Positions 1-7,507 of a DNA stretch of 64,000 bases are shown piece after piece. Both the position numbers and the translations under genes were made by a program. Numbering within the stretch: position 1 is the stretch's first letter; the number at the start of each line of letters is the position of its first letter. Location: assembly GCA_013178255.1 (NCBI GenBank), contig JABLWY010000002.1, forward strand, positions 62,001 through 126,000, in the 5' to 3' direction. The notes below the pieces were generated by a model. It was not told the origin of the DNA and did not search any database. It was given only the letters and a program-made list of their open reading frames with translations. Source of the stretch: Coprothermobacteraceae bacterium. Lineage in GTDB: Bacteria; Coprothermobacterota; Coprothermobacteria; Coprothermobacterales; Coprothermobacteraceae.

Positions 1-1
1 C

Positions 2-109
2 GCTTTCCATAAGAAACCCATAGAAAAGCTTCCTATCAGGCCGACTGCAGTAAGGCCACCGCTAAGGAGCACGCCTTTTAGAGCCTTCCTAAAGGAGGAG
101 GAACTATGA
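2..109 (+). CDS. C-terminal end of an upstream oxidoreductase subunit (partial, left edge)
   Basis: An open frame runs from the window edge to a TGA at 107-109, which overlaps the ATG of the next gene as ATGA. The 35 visible residues are basic and proline-rich and end in LKEEEL. The segment VRPPLRSTPF resembles the C-terminal RPP-x-RP tails of small or alpha subunits of sarcosine oxidase and dye-linked proline dehydrogenase systems. That match is from memory and weak. The overlap and the FAD subunit downstream make a multi-subunit amine or amino-acid oxidoreductase plausible. The body of the gene lies outside the window. Confidence 0.55.
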   Translation, partial: AFHKKPIEKLPIRPTAVRPPLRSTPFRAFLKEEEL

Positions 110-1272
110 GTTACGACATCATCATAGTTGGTGGTGGCATCCAGGGTGTGGCAACAGCTTACGAGCTGGCGAAACGCAAGGCTGGCAAAATACTGCTCCT
201 CGAAAAGACATTTCTTTCGGCGGGGTCAACGGGATCTTGCGCAGCAGGCATAAGGGCACAGTTTGGGTCAGAGTTCAACGTAAGTCTTATGGCTCGCAGT
301 TTGCAAATCTTCGAGCATTTGGCCGAAGAACTTGATGTTACGAACGACTTCTTGGAGTTGTGGCAAGGTGGCTACTTAGTCTTGGCTTACTCCCAAGCCG
401 AGTTTGATGGGCTCAAGGAACGGGTTAAGGTTCAGCATAGATTTGGGATTGCTACCGAAGTGCTATCGCCGGAAGAAGTGGCGTACAGGTTTCCACGGGT
501 AAACATTGAAGGCATATACGGTGCTACTTATCACAAACGGGATGGGCACGCTGACCCGCTGCACACAACATTTGCTTATGGGGAAGCAGCTCGGAGGCTG
601 GGCGTGGAGATTAGGCAGTGGTCACCTGTAACGCGCATTTTAGTCGAAGACGATGCAATACAGGGTGTAGAACTTGCAGACGGCACAAAAGAGTACGCAC
701 CTACTGTTCTGCTGTCTGCGGGTGCCTGGAGCACTGCCTTGGCTAGAACTGCTGGTGTCGACTTGCCCATTTGGGGAGAGAAGCATGAGATTCTTATTAC
801 TGAGCCTTGGGAGAGAGTATTAGATCCCATGGTTATATCATTCTCCAGGGGTTTCTACATTCAGCAAAGGCCACACGGTTCCTTTATAATGGGTCTTCCG
901 CCCGTCAATCCTGTCAAGTGGTATGACCCAGAGGAATTTGACTTTGGGCCAAACTCTGATTTCCTCAGTCGGATGTCTAACGAAGCGACGCATGTGTTGC
1001 CGTTCCTTGCGCAGGTCAACGTGGTGAGGCAGTGGGCAGGACTTTACGAGATGACCCCCGATCATCACCACATTATTGGGCCCGTGGATGAAGTGCGCGG
1101 CCTGTGGGTAGCGGCTGGAGGCTCCGGACATGGATTCATGTTTGGACCGGTGATGGCAGAGCAACTTAGCAAGTGGATGATTGGAGAGCCTATGGACATC
1201 GATTTAACGCCTCTAGCCTTCAGGCGTTTCAAAGAAGGCAAATTAGTAGTAGAACCAGCAGTAGTTGGATAG
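106..1272 (+). CDS. FAD-dependent oxidoreductase, DAO / sarcosine oxidase beta-like
   Basis: A 388-residue protein of the DAO (glycine/D-amino-acid oxidase) family. The N-terminal dinucleotide fold is GGGIQG near residues 9-14, and the C-terminal FAD-binding segment is AAGGSGHGF, with GLYEMTPDHHHIIG just before it. These features fit beta subunits of heteromeric sarcosine oxidase or proline dehydrogenase, which oxidise secondary amines and pass electrons to partner subunits. The start has AAAGGAGGAGG upstream and overlaps the stop of the preceding gene by four bases, so the two are probably translationally coupled. The substrate cannot be read from the sequence; N-methyl amino acids or proline are the natural candidates. 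The next gene in the operon encodes an aldehyde:ferredoxin oxidoreductase, which could remove an aldehyde product (inference). Confidence 0.75.
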   Translation: MSYDIIIVGGGIQGVATAYELAKRKAGKILLLEKTFLSAGSTGSCAAGIRAQFGSEFNVSLMARSLQIFEHLAEELDVTNDFLELWQGGYLVLAYSQAEFDGLKERVKVQHRFGIATEVLSPEEVAYRFPRVNIEGIYGATYHKRDGHADPLHTTFAYGEAARRLGVEIRQWSPVTRILVEDDAIQGVELADGTKEYAPTVLLSAGAWSTALARTAGVDLPIWGEKHEILITEPWERVLDPMVISFSRGFYIQQRPHGSFIMGLPPVNPVKWYDPEEFDFGPNSDFLSRMSNEATHVLPFLAQVNVVRQWAGLYEMTPDHHHIIGPVDEVRGLWVAAGGSGHGFMFGPVMAEQLSKWMIGEPMDIDLTPLAFRRFKEGKLVVEPAVVG

Positions 1273-1286
1273 GAGGTGCGACGTTC

Positions 1287-3110
1287 ATGTTGTACGGTTA
1301 CGCTGGGAGAATCTTGAGGGTAGATCTGTCTAACAGGACTTGGCGAGTGGAGGAGCCAGCGCCTGAAGTGCTGAGAAAGTTCATAGGAGGGCGCGGCCTA
1401 ATTGCCTATTACGTATGGAAGGAACAAAGGGGAGTAAAGCCCCTTACTGAGGAGCACAATTTCTACATCTTCAGGGGTCCGCTGAGTGGAACCCCGACGC
1501 CTGGGTCAGGAAAGCTGGACATGGGTCACAAGTCTCCTGAGACAGGAGGTTACGGGGACAGCAACGTCGGTGGAAACTTCTCTCACGGCATGCTGATGGC
1601 TGGTTGGGACGGTTTCATACTCGAGGGAGTCTCCTCAGAGCCTGTGGTCCTCGTGATAAACGATGAAGGGGTCACGTTCAGACCTGCTAATGACCTGTGG
1701 GGCAGGGGTGCCATCGAAACTGAGGCTGTGCTCAAGAGAGAATTGGGAGAGGACTGGCAGATCCTCAGCATTGGTCCTGCTGGAGAAAACTTGGTCAAGT
1801 TTGCCTGCGTGAACCACGATCTCGGTAGAGAAGCAGGTCGTACTGGCGTAGGAGCAACGCTTGGTTACAAAAAGGTTAAGGCGGTAGCTGTCAAAGGCAC
1901 AGGAACCACGGTCAAGTACGCTGATCCCGAAGGTCTGAACAACCTACAGCGGGAGTCCATGAAGTATCTGCTCGCACAGCCTTCTTACAAGGAATGGGTG
2001 GAGTATGGAACGTCCTCGGTGGTCGGCTTCGCCAATAAGAATGGTGTGTTCCCGTATAAGAACTTCTGGGGTTCCTATATGGAGGGCCATGAAACTATAG
2101 ATGGGCCTGTAATGGTGGCAAACCACAGGCTGCGAAACAAGGGATGCTACGCATGCCCTACGCCTTGCGGTAAGGTGAGCAAGTTCGATTGGAATGGCAA
2201 GGAGTACGTGGTAGAAGGCGCCGAGTACGAGACCTTGGCACTAGTAGGTGGTAATATCGCTTTCCGTGACATCAAGGCTGTCTTGTATATCAACTACTTG
2301 ATGGACGAGTTAGGCGTTGACACTATTAGCGGAGGAAACGTAATCGCTTGGGCTATCGAAGCTTACGAAAAAGGTCTCATCAAACCTTCAGATGTGGACG
2401 GTCGCCAGCTTAAGTGGGGTGACGTGGCTACAGTCGAATACTTGCTTGACAAGATTGTCAAGCGAGAAGGAATTGGTGCCATTTTGGCAGAAGGCGTCAG
2501 ACATGCCGCTAATGTGTTTGGCGGTAAGGAATTCGCTATGGAAGTGAAAGGATTGGAGATATCTGGTTACGAATCAAGGTGGGCACCTGCTATGGCACTT
2601 TCTTATGGTACAGCAGACATAGGTGCTCACCACAACCGTGCTTGGGCCGTTACATATGACATCATGGTGGGCCACAAGATCACCGACGGCACTGCTGCTA
2701 AAGTTGTGGAGTTACAGCACATAAGGCCTTTGTTTGACCAGCTATGCACATGCAGGCTGCAGTGGGTGGAAGTCAACTATCCGCTCGACTACTACCCGAA
2801 GTTCATGCAAGCGGTGACTGGTTGGGATTGGACCTGGGATGAGATGATAGAGAGCTCCGAACGAGTATGGAACCTCACTAGGATGTTCTGGTTCAGTGAG
2901 GTCCCAGGCTTCGGACGAGATTGGGATTATCTGCCTCACCGTTGGTTCCACGAGCCCGTACCAGAGGGGCCTGCTAAGGGTGCTTACATCGACAGGGCTG
3001 AATACGACAAGTTGCTCGATCAATACTATGAACTCCGTGGATGGGACAAGAACGGCAAACCTAGGGCTGAAACCATAAAGCGCTTGGGGTTGGATGATCT
3101 GGTAGAATAA
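1287..3110 (+). CDS. aor: Aldehyde:ferredoxin oxidoreductase (tungsten/molybdopterin family)
   Basis: A 607-residue protein of normal AOR length. Family members oxidise aldehydes to acids with a tungsten bis-pterin and one [4Fe-4S] cluster, reducing ferredoxin. The N-terminal domain starts GYAGRILRVDLSNR and has the IGGRGL motif. Cluster ligands are C287-x2-C290-x3-C294 plus a distal cysteine in the LCTCR segment (C487 or C489). The ATG at 1287 is preferred because AGGAGGTG sits just upstream; a longer frame opens at 1173 inside the previous gene but lacks the family's N-terminus. It follows the FAD oxidoreductase by 14 bases. Peptide fermenters use AOR on aldehydes from 2-oxoacid metabolism, which fits the por and ior genes in this window. 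Confidence 0.93.
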   Translation: MLYGYAGRILRVDLSNRTWRVEEPAPEVLRKFIGGRGLIAYYVWKEQRGVKPLTEEHNFYIFRGPLSGTPTPGSGKLDMGHKSPETGGYGDSNVGGNFSHGMLMAGWDGFILEGVSSEPVVLVINDEGVTFRPANDLWGRGAIETEAVLKRELGEDWQILSIGPAGENLVKFACVNHDLGREAGRTGVGATLGYKKVKAVAVKGTGTTVKYADPEGLNNLQRESMKYLLAQPSYKEWVEYGTSSVVGFANKNGVFPYKNFWGSYMEGHETIDGPVMVANHRLRNKGCYACPTPCGKVSKFDWNGKEYVVEGAEYETLALVGGNIAFRDIKAVLYINYLMDELGVDTISGGNVIAWAIEAYEKGLIKPSDVDGRQLKWGDVATVEYLLDKIVKREGIGAILAEGVRHAANVFGGKEFAMEVKGLEISGYESRWAPAMALSYGTADIGAHHNRAWAVTYDIMVGHKITDGTAAKVVELQHIRPLFDQLCTCRLQWVEVNYPLDYYPKFMQAVTGWDWTWDEMIESSERVWNLTRMFWFSEVPGFGRDWDYLPHRWFHEPVPEGPAKGAYIDRAEYDKLLDQYYELRGWDKNGKPRAETIKRLGLDDLVE

Positions 3111-3140
3111 GCAGCACAAAGTCTTTAAGGAGGTTTTCAG

Positions 3141-3632
3141 TTGAGAAAGACAATTACGGTATTGGTAATGGTGCTATTGCTGTTAGGGCTAGCGGGATGC
3201 AGTCGTGGCACTTCAAATGGTGACGCTAATAAGACCTATAGGATGTACATATTGGGTACGCAAACCTGCCCCTACTGCCTTAAGATGAAGGAGCTGTCCA
3301 AGAAAATGTTCGGAGAAGAAAACACCAATTTCATGGAAATAAACCCAGCATTAACAGGATCAGAAGAGATGCTCAATAAGTTTGACGCTTTGGCGAGTAT
3401 TCTCAACCCAAAGGACCCGTACCAAGTGGGGACACCTATAGTCGTGCTCGCAGATGGCGACAACCGCTTGCTAGCTCTTTGGATGGGTTTCATAGAACAG
3501 GATCAAGTTGAGAACGTGCTGAAGATGTCCACACCTGACCGACCCATATATTGGCCGTTGGACAAGGATTACTTTGTTGATCTTCCGAGTGATCAAGCTC
3601 AGAAAGTACGTGACACATTAGGTCTTAACTAG
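3141..3632 (+). CDS. Thioredoxin-like lipoprotein with CPYC motif
   Basis: 163 residues from a TTG start preceded by AAGGAGG. A lipoprotein signal peptide is clear: MRK, a hydrophobic stretch, then the lipobox LAGC with the lipidated cysteine at residue 20. A thioredoxin-like motif follows (C43-P-Y-C46), with VGTPIVV supplying the cis-proline loop. The protein should sit on the outer face of the membrane and act in thiol-disulfide exchange or thiol reduction of exported proteins. It is the last gene of the left-hand operon, 30 bases after aor, and is followed by a strong terminator. No partner (DsbD/CcdA) is visible here. Confidence 0.75.
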   Translation: MRKTITVLVMVLLLLGLAGCSRGTSNGDANKTYRMYILGTQTCPYCLKMKELSKKMFGEENTNFMEINPALTGSEEMLNKFDALASILNPKDPYQVGTPIVVLADGDNRLLALWMGFIEQDQVENVLKMSTPDRPIYWPLDKDYFVDLPSDQAQKVRDTLGLN

Positions 3633-3633
3633 A

Positions 3634-3662
3634 GCAGGGGGCTAATGCCCCCTGCTTGCTCT
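3634..3662. terminator. Rho-independent terminator, probably bidirectional
   Basis: A perfect 9-bp stem GCAGGGGGC / GCCCCCTGC with a TAAT loop (3634-3655) is followed by TTGCTCTTT. It fills the gap between two convergent genes and can serve both strands. Confidence 0.85.
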
Positions 3663-4097
3663 TTATGCCAACTTCACTTCTATGGGGGTCGGGTTTGCTA
3701 GGTTGTCAGCTACTGGGCACCGCCGCTCTATTTCGTGTAACCACTCTTCAAGCACATCGGTCGTGGCGTCAGCGTCCACGTGTAGTTTGGCAATAATCTT
3801 GTGATAACCTGCTCTGCCTTCTTTGTTCTTACCCATGAAAACCGAAGGATCTAACTCACCCTCTAGTTCTACTCTGATGGACTTAATGGGGATGTTCTTC
3901 TCCTTAGCTACCACGACGCCCACAATTGTCAAACAGCCTCCCCACGCCGCGAGAATGTACTCCACAGGGTTGGGACCTTTGTCTGTGCCTCCGAGGTTCG
4001 ACGGTTCATCAATGACAATCGTGTGCTGACCGGCTTTAGCTTCGACCAAAAGCCCGCCTTTCCATTCTGTTTTGACACTAAAGGAAACCATAGGCAT
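3663..4097 (-). CDS. OsmC/Ohr family protein
   Basis: 144 residues with the OsmC fold signature. GGTDKGPNPVEY leads into the first conserved cysteine (WGGC, C55), and the second lies in RRCPVADN (C127). OsmC-type proteins reduce organic hydroperoxides through these two thiols. The short YhfA-like shape suggests the broad OsmC group, not Ohr. The start is fixed by GGAGGTGA upstream. It is a single gene facing the lipoprotein gene across a terminator. A role in peroxide or persulfide detoxification in an anaerobe is inferred. Confidence 0.85.
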   Translation of the reverse strand: MPMVSFSVKTEWKGGLLVEAKAGQHTIVIDEPSNLGGTDKGPNPVEYILAAWGGCLTIVGVVVAKEKNIPIKSIRVELEGELDPSVFMGKNKEGRAGYHKIIAKLHVDADATTDVLEEWLHEIERRCPVADNLANPTPIEVKLA

Positions 4098-4182
4098 TCA
4101 TTTCACCTCCAAGTGCCTCATACCCGACACAAGATACTTCGTATTCAGAACTCCAGATAATAGGTTGCACCCAGCTAGTCTT

Positions 4183-4548
4183 TCATTTTTCAATTAGCGT
4201 CGCAACGGGAAGGGGTGTAAGCGGACCAAGCCTCTCGATCAATGAGTTTTCAACCACGCCAACAAACCATTCACCGCGCTGGTGCGGTGTTAACTCTGTG
4301 GGCGAGCAGGAGATTAGGACCGAGTGGCTTAGAGTTAGATCTTCTAAGTACAATTCGGCGTCAGTTAAATTAGCGTTGACCATAATGGCTTCGGCGGCTT
4401 CAAACTGGAATGTCTTGGGAATTATACATATGAGGGAGTCATCCCAACGTATCTGGATGCTGGGAAATCCCAAGTCAAAGGGGGGCCTTAACCTGAAGAT
4501 AGCCGTTCCCGCGAGGATGTACATATCCTTTTCCAAAGAGCACTTCAT
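4183..4548 (-). CDS. Hypothetical protein, 121 aa
   Basis: I do not recognise a family. The protein is soluble-looking with alternating hydrophobic strands (LICIIPKTFQF, VLISCSPTEL, EWFVGVVENSL), no signal peptide and no motif I can name. The gene is supported by its own promoter: TATGAT on the minus strand at 4555-4560 lies six bases before the ATG with no Shine-Dalgarno, as for other leaderless starts here. An alternative start is the ATG at 4524 (MYILAG). It sits between osmC and a divergent M23 peptidase gene. An antisense frame covers part of the region but has no such support. Confidence 0.6.
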   Translation of the reverse strand: MKCSLEKDMYILAGTAIFRLRPPFDLGFPSIQIRWDDSLICIIPKTFQFEAAEAIMVNANLTDAELYLEDLTLSHSVLISCSPTELTPHQRGEWFVGVVENSLIERLGPLTPLPVATLIEK

Positions 4549-4550
4549 AT

Positions 4551-4560
4551 TACAATCATA
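4551..4560. promoter_or_regulatory. Overlapping divergent -10 boxes for two leaderless genes
   Basis: On the plus strand TACAAT (4551-4556) lies six bases before the ATG at 4563. On the minus strand TATGAT (4560-4555) lies six bases before the ATG at 4548. The two hexamers share 4555-4556, so RNA polymerase should not be able to open both at once. No convincing -35 is seen for either. Confidence 0.55.
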
Positions 4561-4562
4561 AT

Positions 4563-5981
4563 ATGTGGTATCCCGAGCGGAGAAAGAAGAGAATGCACAT
4601 CCCGTGGCGCCTTCTTTGGATAGTGCTGCCAGTAATTTTGCTTGTTTACATTCTCACGCCTTGGAGAGTAAGCGTCTATGCAGAGCCTTTGGTTTTTCCC
4701 GTCGTAAGTGGTGTTGAAAAGACGTACCAGGTAGAAGCCGAGATCAAAGTTAATAAACCCGGGTTTGTGACGCTGACCCTTTTGGAAGGCACTGGAACCC
4801 GAGTGGAAATGGCGCGCGAGGTCATATTCGCTCTTAAGTCGAGGAAGGTCACTATACCGTTCGTGACCTCTGAGCAATCATCCTTGAGTTTAGAGGCTAA
4901 GTTTTTTAGATCTGCCACTGTAGTCGAGGCTGCTCGCGGTGTATCGTTGGAAGGTGTGTACCTGTTGGCTGGGTACAACAAGGGACAAGTGATCCTTTAT
5001 CAGAAGCCGCCCAACTACCCTACATTCAAAGTGCTTGGCACAGCTAGCACTCAAGAAGGGTACCTTTCGCTTAATCTACTACAGGGCTTGGGGTTCTCTC
5101 CAAAGCAAGAGGGGACTCAGATTAGTTGGCTAATGGATCCAAATATTGAGGTTAGGGTTACTAGCTCTCCTTGCCTCATAACCTTGGCATCAACAAAGTA
5201 TCCTGATCTGACTTTCTCCGTTCCCTTGGACGGCACGTTACAAGTTGCAGAGAACGGGCTCATCAAAGGGGAAGGTGTGGTCCTACCTCTTCCAAAGAAT
5301 GTGGCATCTAGCCTTCAGGCGACTACCTATCCCCAGTTATCGCTGGTGTTTGGTCGTGGTTACTTCACCGTGCAGGATGTACCCACAACGGCTTTCTCTT
5401 ACATAGACCGCTTTGCCACATACATGTTAGATCTTGCAACCTTCAATAAAGACAATAGGGCTAGAGAAGTCTACCAACACTTGAATTCACTGAAGCTCTC
5501 TATAGAGGATGGTAGCTCACGTTTTGCTGAAGTGTGGTTAAAGGACCGCGATGAAACGGAGACTTTTCTAGAACAGTTTGTATCTCACGGAAGTAGCTGT
5601 TCGCTCCAGTCTCCCATTCCGAATCCTGTCATTGCTTCTGGCTTCGGCGAGCGCACGCATCCGTTGCTGAAGACAAAGGTTTTTCACTCTGGTATAGACA
5701 TCTTGGCTATACCAGGGTACCCGTTGAGAGCGCCAGCCGACGCCACAGTCATATACAGAGGATACAAACCTCAATGGGGATACTTCGTAGTACTTGATCA
5801 TGGTGGCTGCACTACCGTTTTTGCCCATCTTTTGAGGCTCCCGCAAGGTGGCTCATATAAGAAAGGCGAGGTTTTTGCTTACAGCGGTGCTTCGGGTTTT
5901 GTCACAGGACCGCACCTGCACTTCGAGGTGCGTATAGAAGGAAAACCCGTGGATCCTAGGGTTTACATTGGTGTTAAGTAG
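4563..5981 (+). CDS. Membrane-anchored M23 family metallopeptidase
   Basis: A 472-residue protein. A basic N-terminus and one membrane segment (about residues 15-33) are followed by a long region I cannot assign and a C-terminal M23 (LytM/peptidase) domain. Zinc and catalytic motifs are present: GFGERTHPL near residue 359, HSGID, and HLH at residues 451-453 in GPHLHFE. It should cleave peptidoglycan cross-bridges outside the membrane. The ATG at 4563 is six bases after a TACAAT box. An in-frame ATG at 4593 with GGAG ten bases upstream is the alternative start. The next gene follows after 16 bases. Confidence 0.85.
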   Translation: MWYPERRKKRMHIPWRLLWIVLPVILLVYILTPWRVSVYAEPLVFPVVSGVEKTYQVEAEIKVNKPGFVTLTLLEGTGTRVEMAREVIFALKSRKVTIPFVTSEQSSLSLEAKFFRSATVVEAARGVSLEGVYLLAGYNKGQVILYQKPPNYPTFKVLGTASTQEGYLSLNLLQGLGFSPKQEGTQISWLMDPNIEVRVTSSPCLITLASTKYPDLTFSVPLDGTLQVAENGLIKGEGVVLPLPKNVASSLQATTYPQLSLVFGRGYFTVQDVPTTAFSYIDRFATYMLDLATFNKDNRAREVYQHLNSLKLSIEDGSSRFAEVWLKDRDETETFLEQFVSHGSSCSLQSPIPNPVIASGFGERTHPLLKTKVFHSGIDILAIPGYPLRAPADATVIYRGYKPQWGYFVVLDHGGCTTVFAHLLRLPQGGSYKKGEVFAYSGASGFVTGPHLHFEVRIEGKPVDPRVYIGVK

Positions 5982-5997
5982 ATAGGGAGGGATCAAG

Positions 5998-7497
5998 GTG
6001 ACCTTTGAGGAGAAGATTCGAGAGATTAGAGGCTATGTGCGGAAGATGGAACTGCTCGACCACACTAGGGCTGTGCTCCACTGGGACTTGGAAGTAAACA
6101 CGCCACCGGGCGGTGTTAAACCAAGGTCCGAAGCTCTTGGCTACCTAGCAGGTGAGACTCATAAACTAACGACGTCGCCAGTTGTTGGTGAATACATTGC
6201 TTGGCTGGAAGAGCAGCAGCTGGAAGATCCAGTTCACAAGGCCATGCTCAGAGAGCTGAAACGTTCATACGACAGGATGACCAAAATACCAGCCGAGCGC
6301 TATATGGCTTTCGCCAGACTAACGTCGGAGGCTCAAAGTGTTTGGGCCGAGGCGAGGAAGAGAAATGACTATGAGATGTTCAAGCCCTACTTGCAGCAGA
6401 TCTTGGAGTTCCAGAAGGAGTTTGTAGGCTACTTGGGTTTCAAGGCAAACAAGTATGATACGCTGTTGGATCTGTACGAACCGGGCTTGACTACCGAGAC
6501 GTTAGAACACGTGTTCGGCGAGTTGAGAGACAAATTAGTCATTCTGCTAAGGGAACTGCAAGAAAAGGGTACAAGACCCGACAATTCCTTCTTGAACGGG
6601 AAATACGCCGAGGATGCCCAGCGTGCATTGAATGAAAGAGCTCTGAGGCTTATAGGGTTCGACTTTCAGAAGGGCCGTATGGACGTGAGTGCTCACCCGT
6701 TTACCACATCTTTTGCCAACGGTGATGTGCGCTTGACCACCAGGTACGCGGAAGACGATTTTCTGTCTTCTTTGTTTAGCACGCTTCATGAAGGAGGTCA
6801 CGCACTTTACGAACAAGGTATCGCTGATGACTTGGTGGGGACGGGATTAGCCAACGGGGTGTCCATGGGCATACACGAGTCTCAGAGCAGATTCTACGAG
6901 AATTTCATAGGACGAAGCAGAGAGTTTTGGCTGAATTTCCACAAGGACGTGGCAGCGGCGTTTCCTCAGTTAGCTACAGTTACACCTGAACAGTTCTACA
7001 GGGCGGTCAATATAGCTCAACCGTCCTTGATTAGGGTTGAAGCTGACGAGTTGACATACTCCATGCACATTATCATCAGGTTTGAGATGGAAAAAGCTTT
7101 GATTAATGATGAGCTGACGGTGGATGATGCCCCGGCAGTGTGGAGTGAGAAGTACGCTAGCTACCTGGGTGTTGCACCTAGCAACTACGCCGAAGGTATT
7201 CTACAAGATGTTCATTGGTCTGGTGGAATGGTAGGCTACTTCCCCTCGTATGCGTTGGGCAACCTATACGCTGCGCAAATATACAACACGATGCTGAAGG
7301 ATCTCAACGTGCCAACTCTGGTAGCATCAGGTGATCTTTCACCTATCAGAGAATGGCTCAGAGAGAAGATCCATAGACATGGCGCCGTGTACACCCCTAG
7401 TGAACTTGTAGTTATGGTTACGGGCGAACCACTGAATGCGTCATATTTCGTTGAATACCTGAAGAATAAGCTATTTGAAGTGTATAGAATAAACTAA
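5998..7497 (+). CDS. M32 family metallocarboxypeptidase
   Basis: 499 residues, the usual length for thermostable carboxypeptidase 1 / M32 enzymes, which remove C-terminal residues using one metal. The HExxH motif is HEGGH at residues 264-268, followed by the family's GIHESQSRFYEN segment (metal ligand Glu) and later IIRFEMEKALI. The start is GTG at 5998 with AGGGAGG nine bases upstream. It is cytoplasmic by lack of a signal. It fits amino-acid fermentation by freeing amino acids from peptides. It probably shares a transcript with the M23 peptidase gene. Confidence 0.93.
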   Translation: MTFEEKIREIRGYVRKMELLDHTRAVLHWDLEVNTPPGGVKPRSEALGYLAGETHKLTTSPVVGEYIAWLEEQQLEDPVHKAMLRELKRSYDRMTKIPAERYMAFARLTSEAQSVWAEARKRNDYEMFKPYLQQILEFQKEFVGYLGFKANKYDTLLDLYEPGLTTETLEHVFGELRDKLVILLRELQEKGTRPDNSFLNGKYAEDAQRALNERALRLIGFDFQKGRMDVSAHPFTTSFANGDVRLTTRYAEDDFLSSLFSTLHEGGHALYEQGIADDLVGTGLANGVSMGIHESQSRFYENFIGRSREFWLNFHKDVAAAFPQLATVTPEQFYRAVNIAQPSLIRVEADELTYSMHIIIRFEMEKALINDELTVDDAPAVWSEKYASYLGVAPSNYAEGILQDVHWSGGMVGYFPSYALGNLYAAQIYNTMLKDLNVPTLVASGDLSPIREWLREKIHRHGAVYTPSELVVMVTGEPLNASYFVEYLKNKLFEVYRIN

Positions 7498-7507
7498 CCA
7501 AGCTTGG

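Noticed and set aside
1-92. A hydrophobic reading on the minus strand (GLTAVGLIGSFSMGFLW) suggesting a divergent membrane protein
   Set aside because: It has no start codon or ribosome site in frame, and the plus-strand frame ends in an ATGA overlap with the next gene, which explains the DNA better.
4298-4561. Plus-strand frame of 87 codons
   Set aside because: It is antisense to the 121-aa gene, has no ribosome site or -10, and its product shows no plausible domain pattern.
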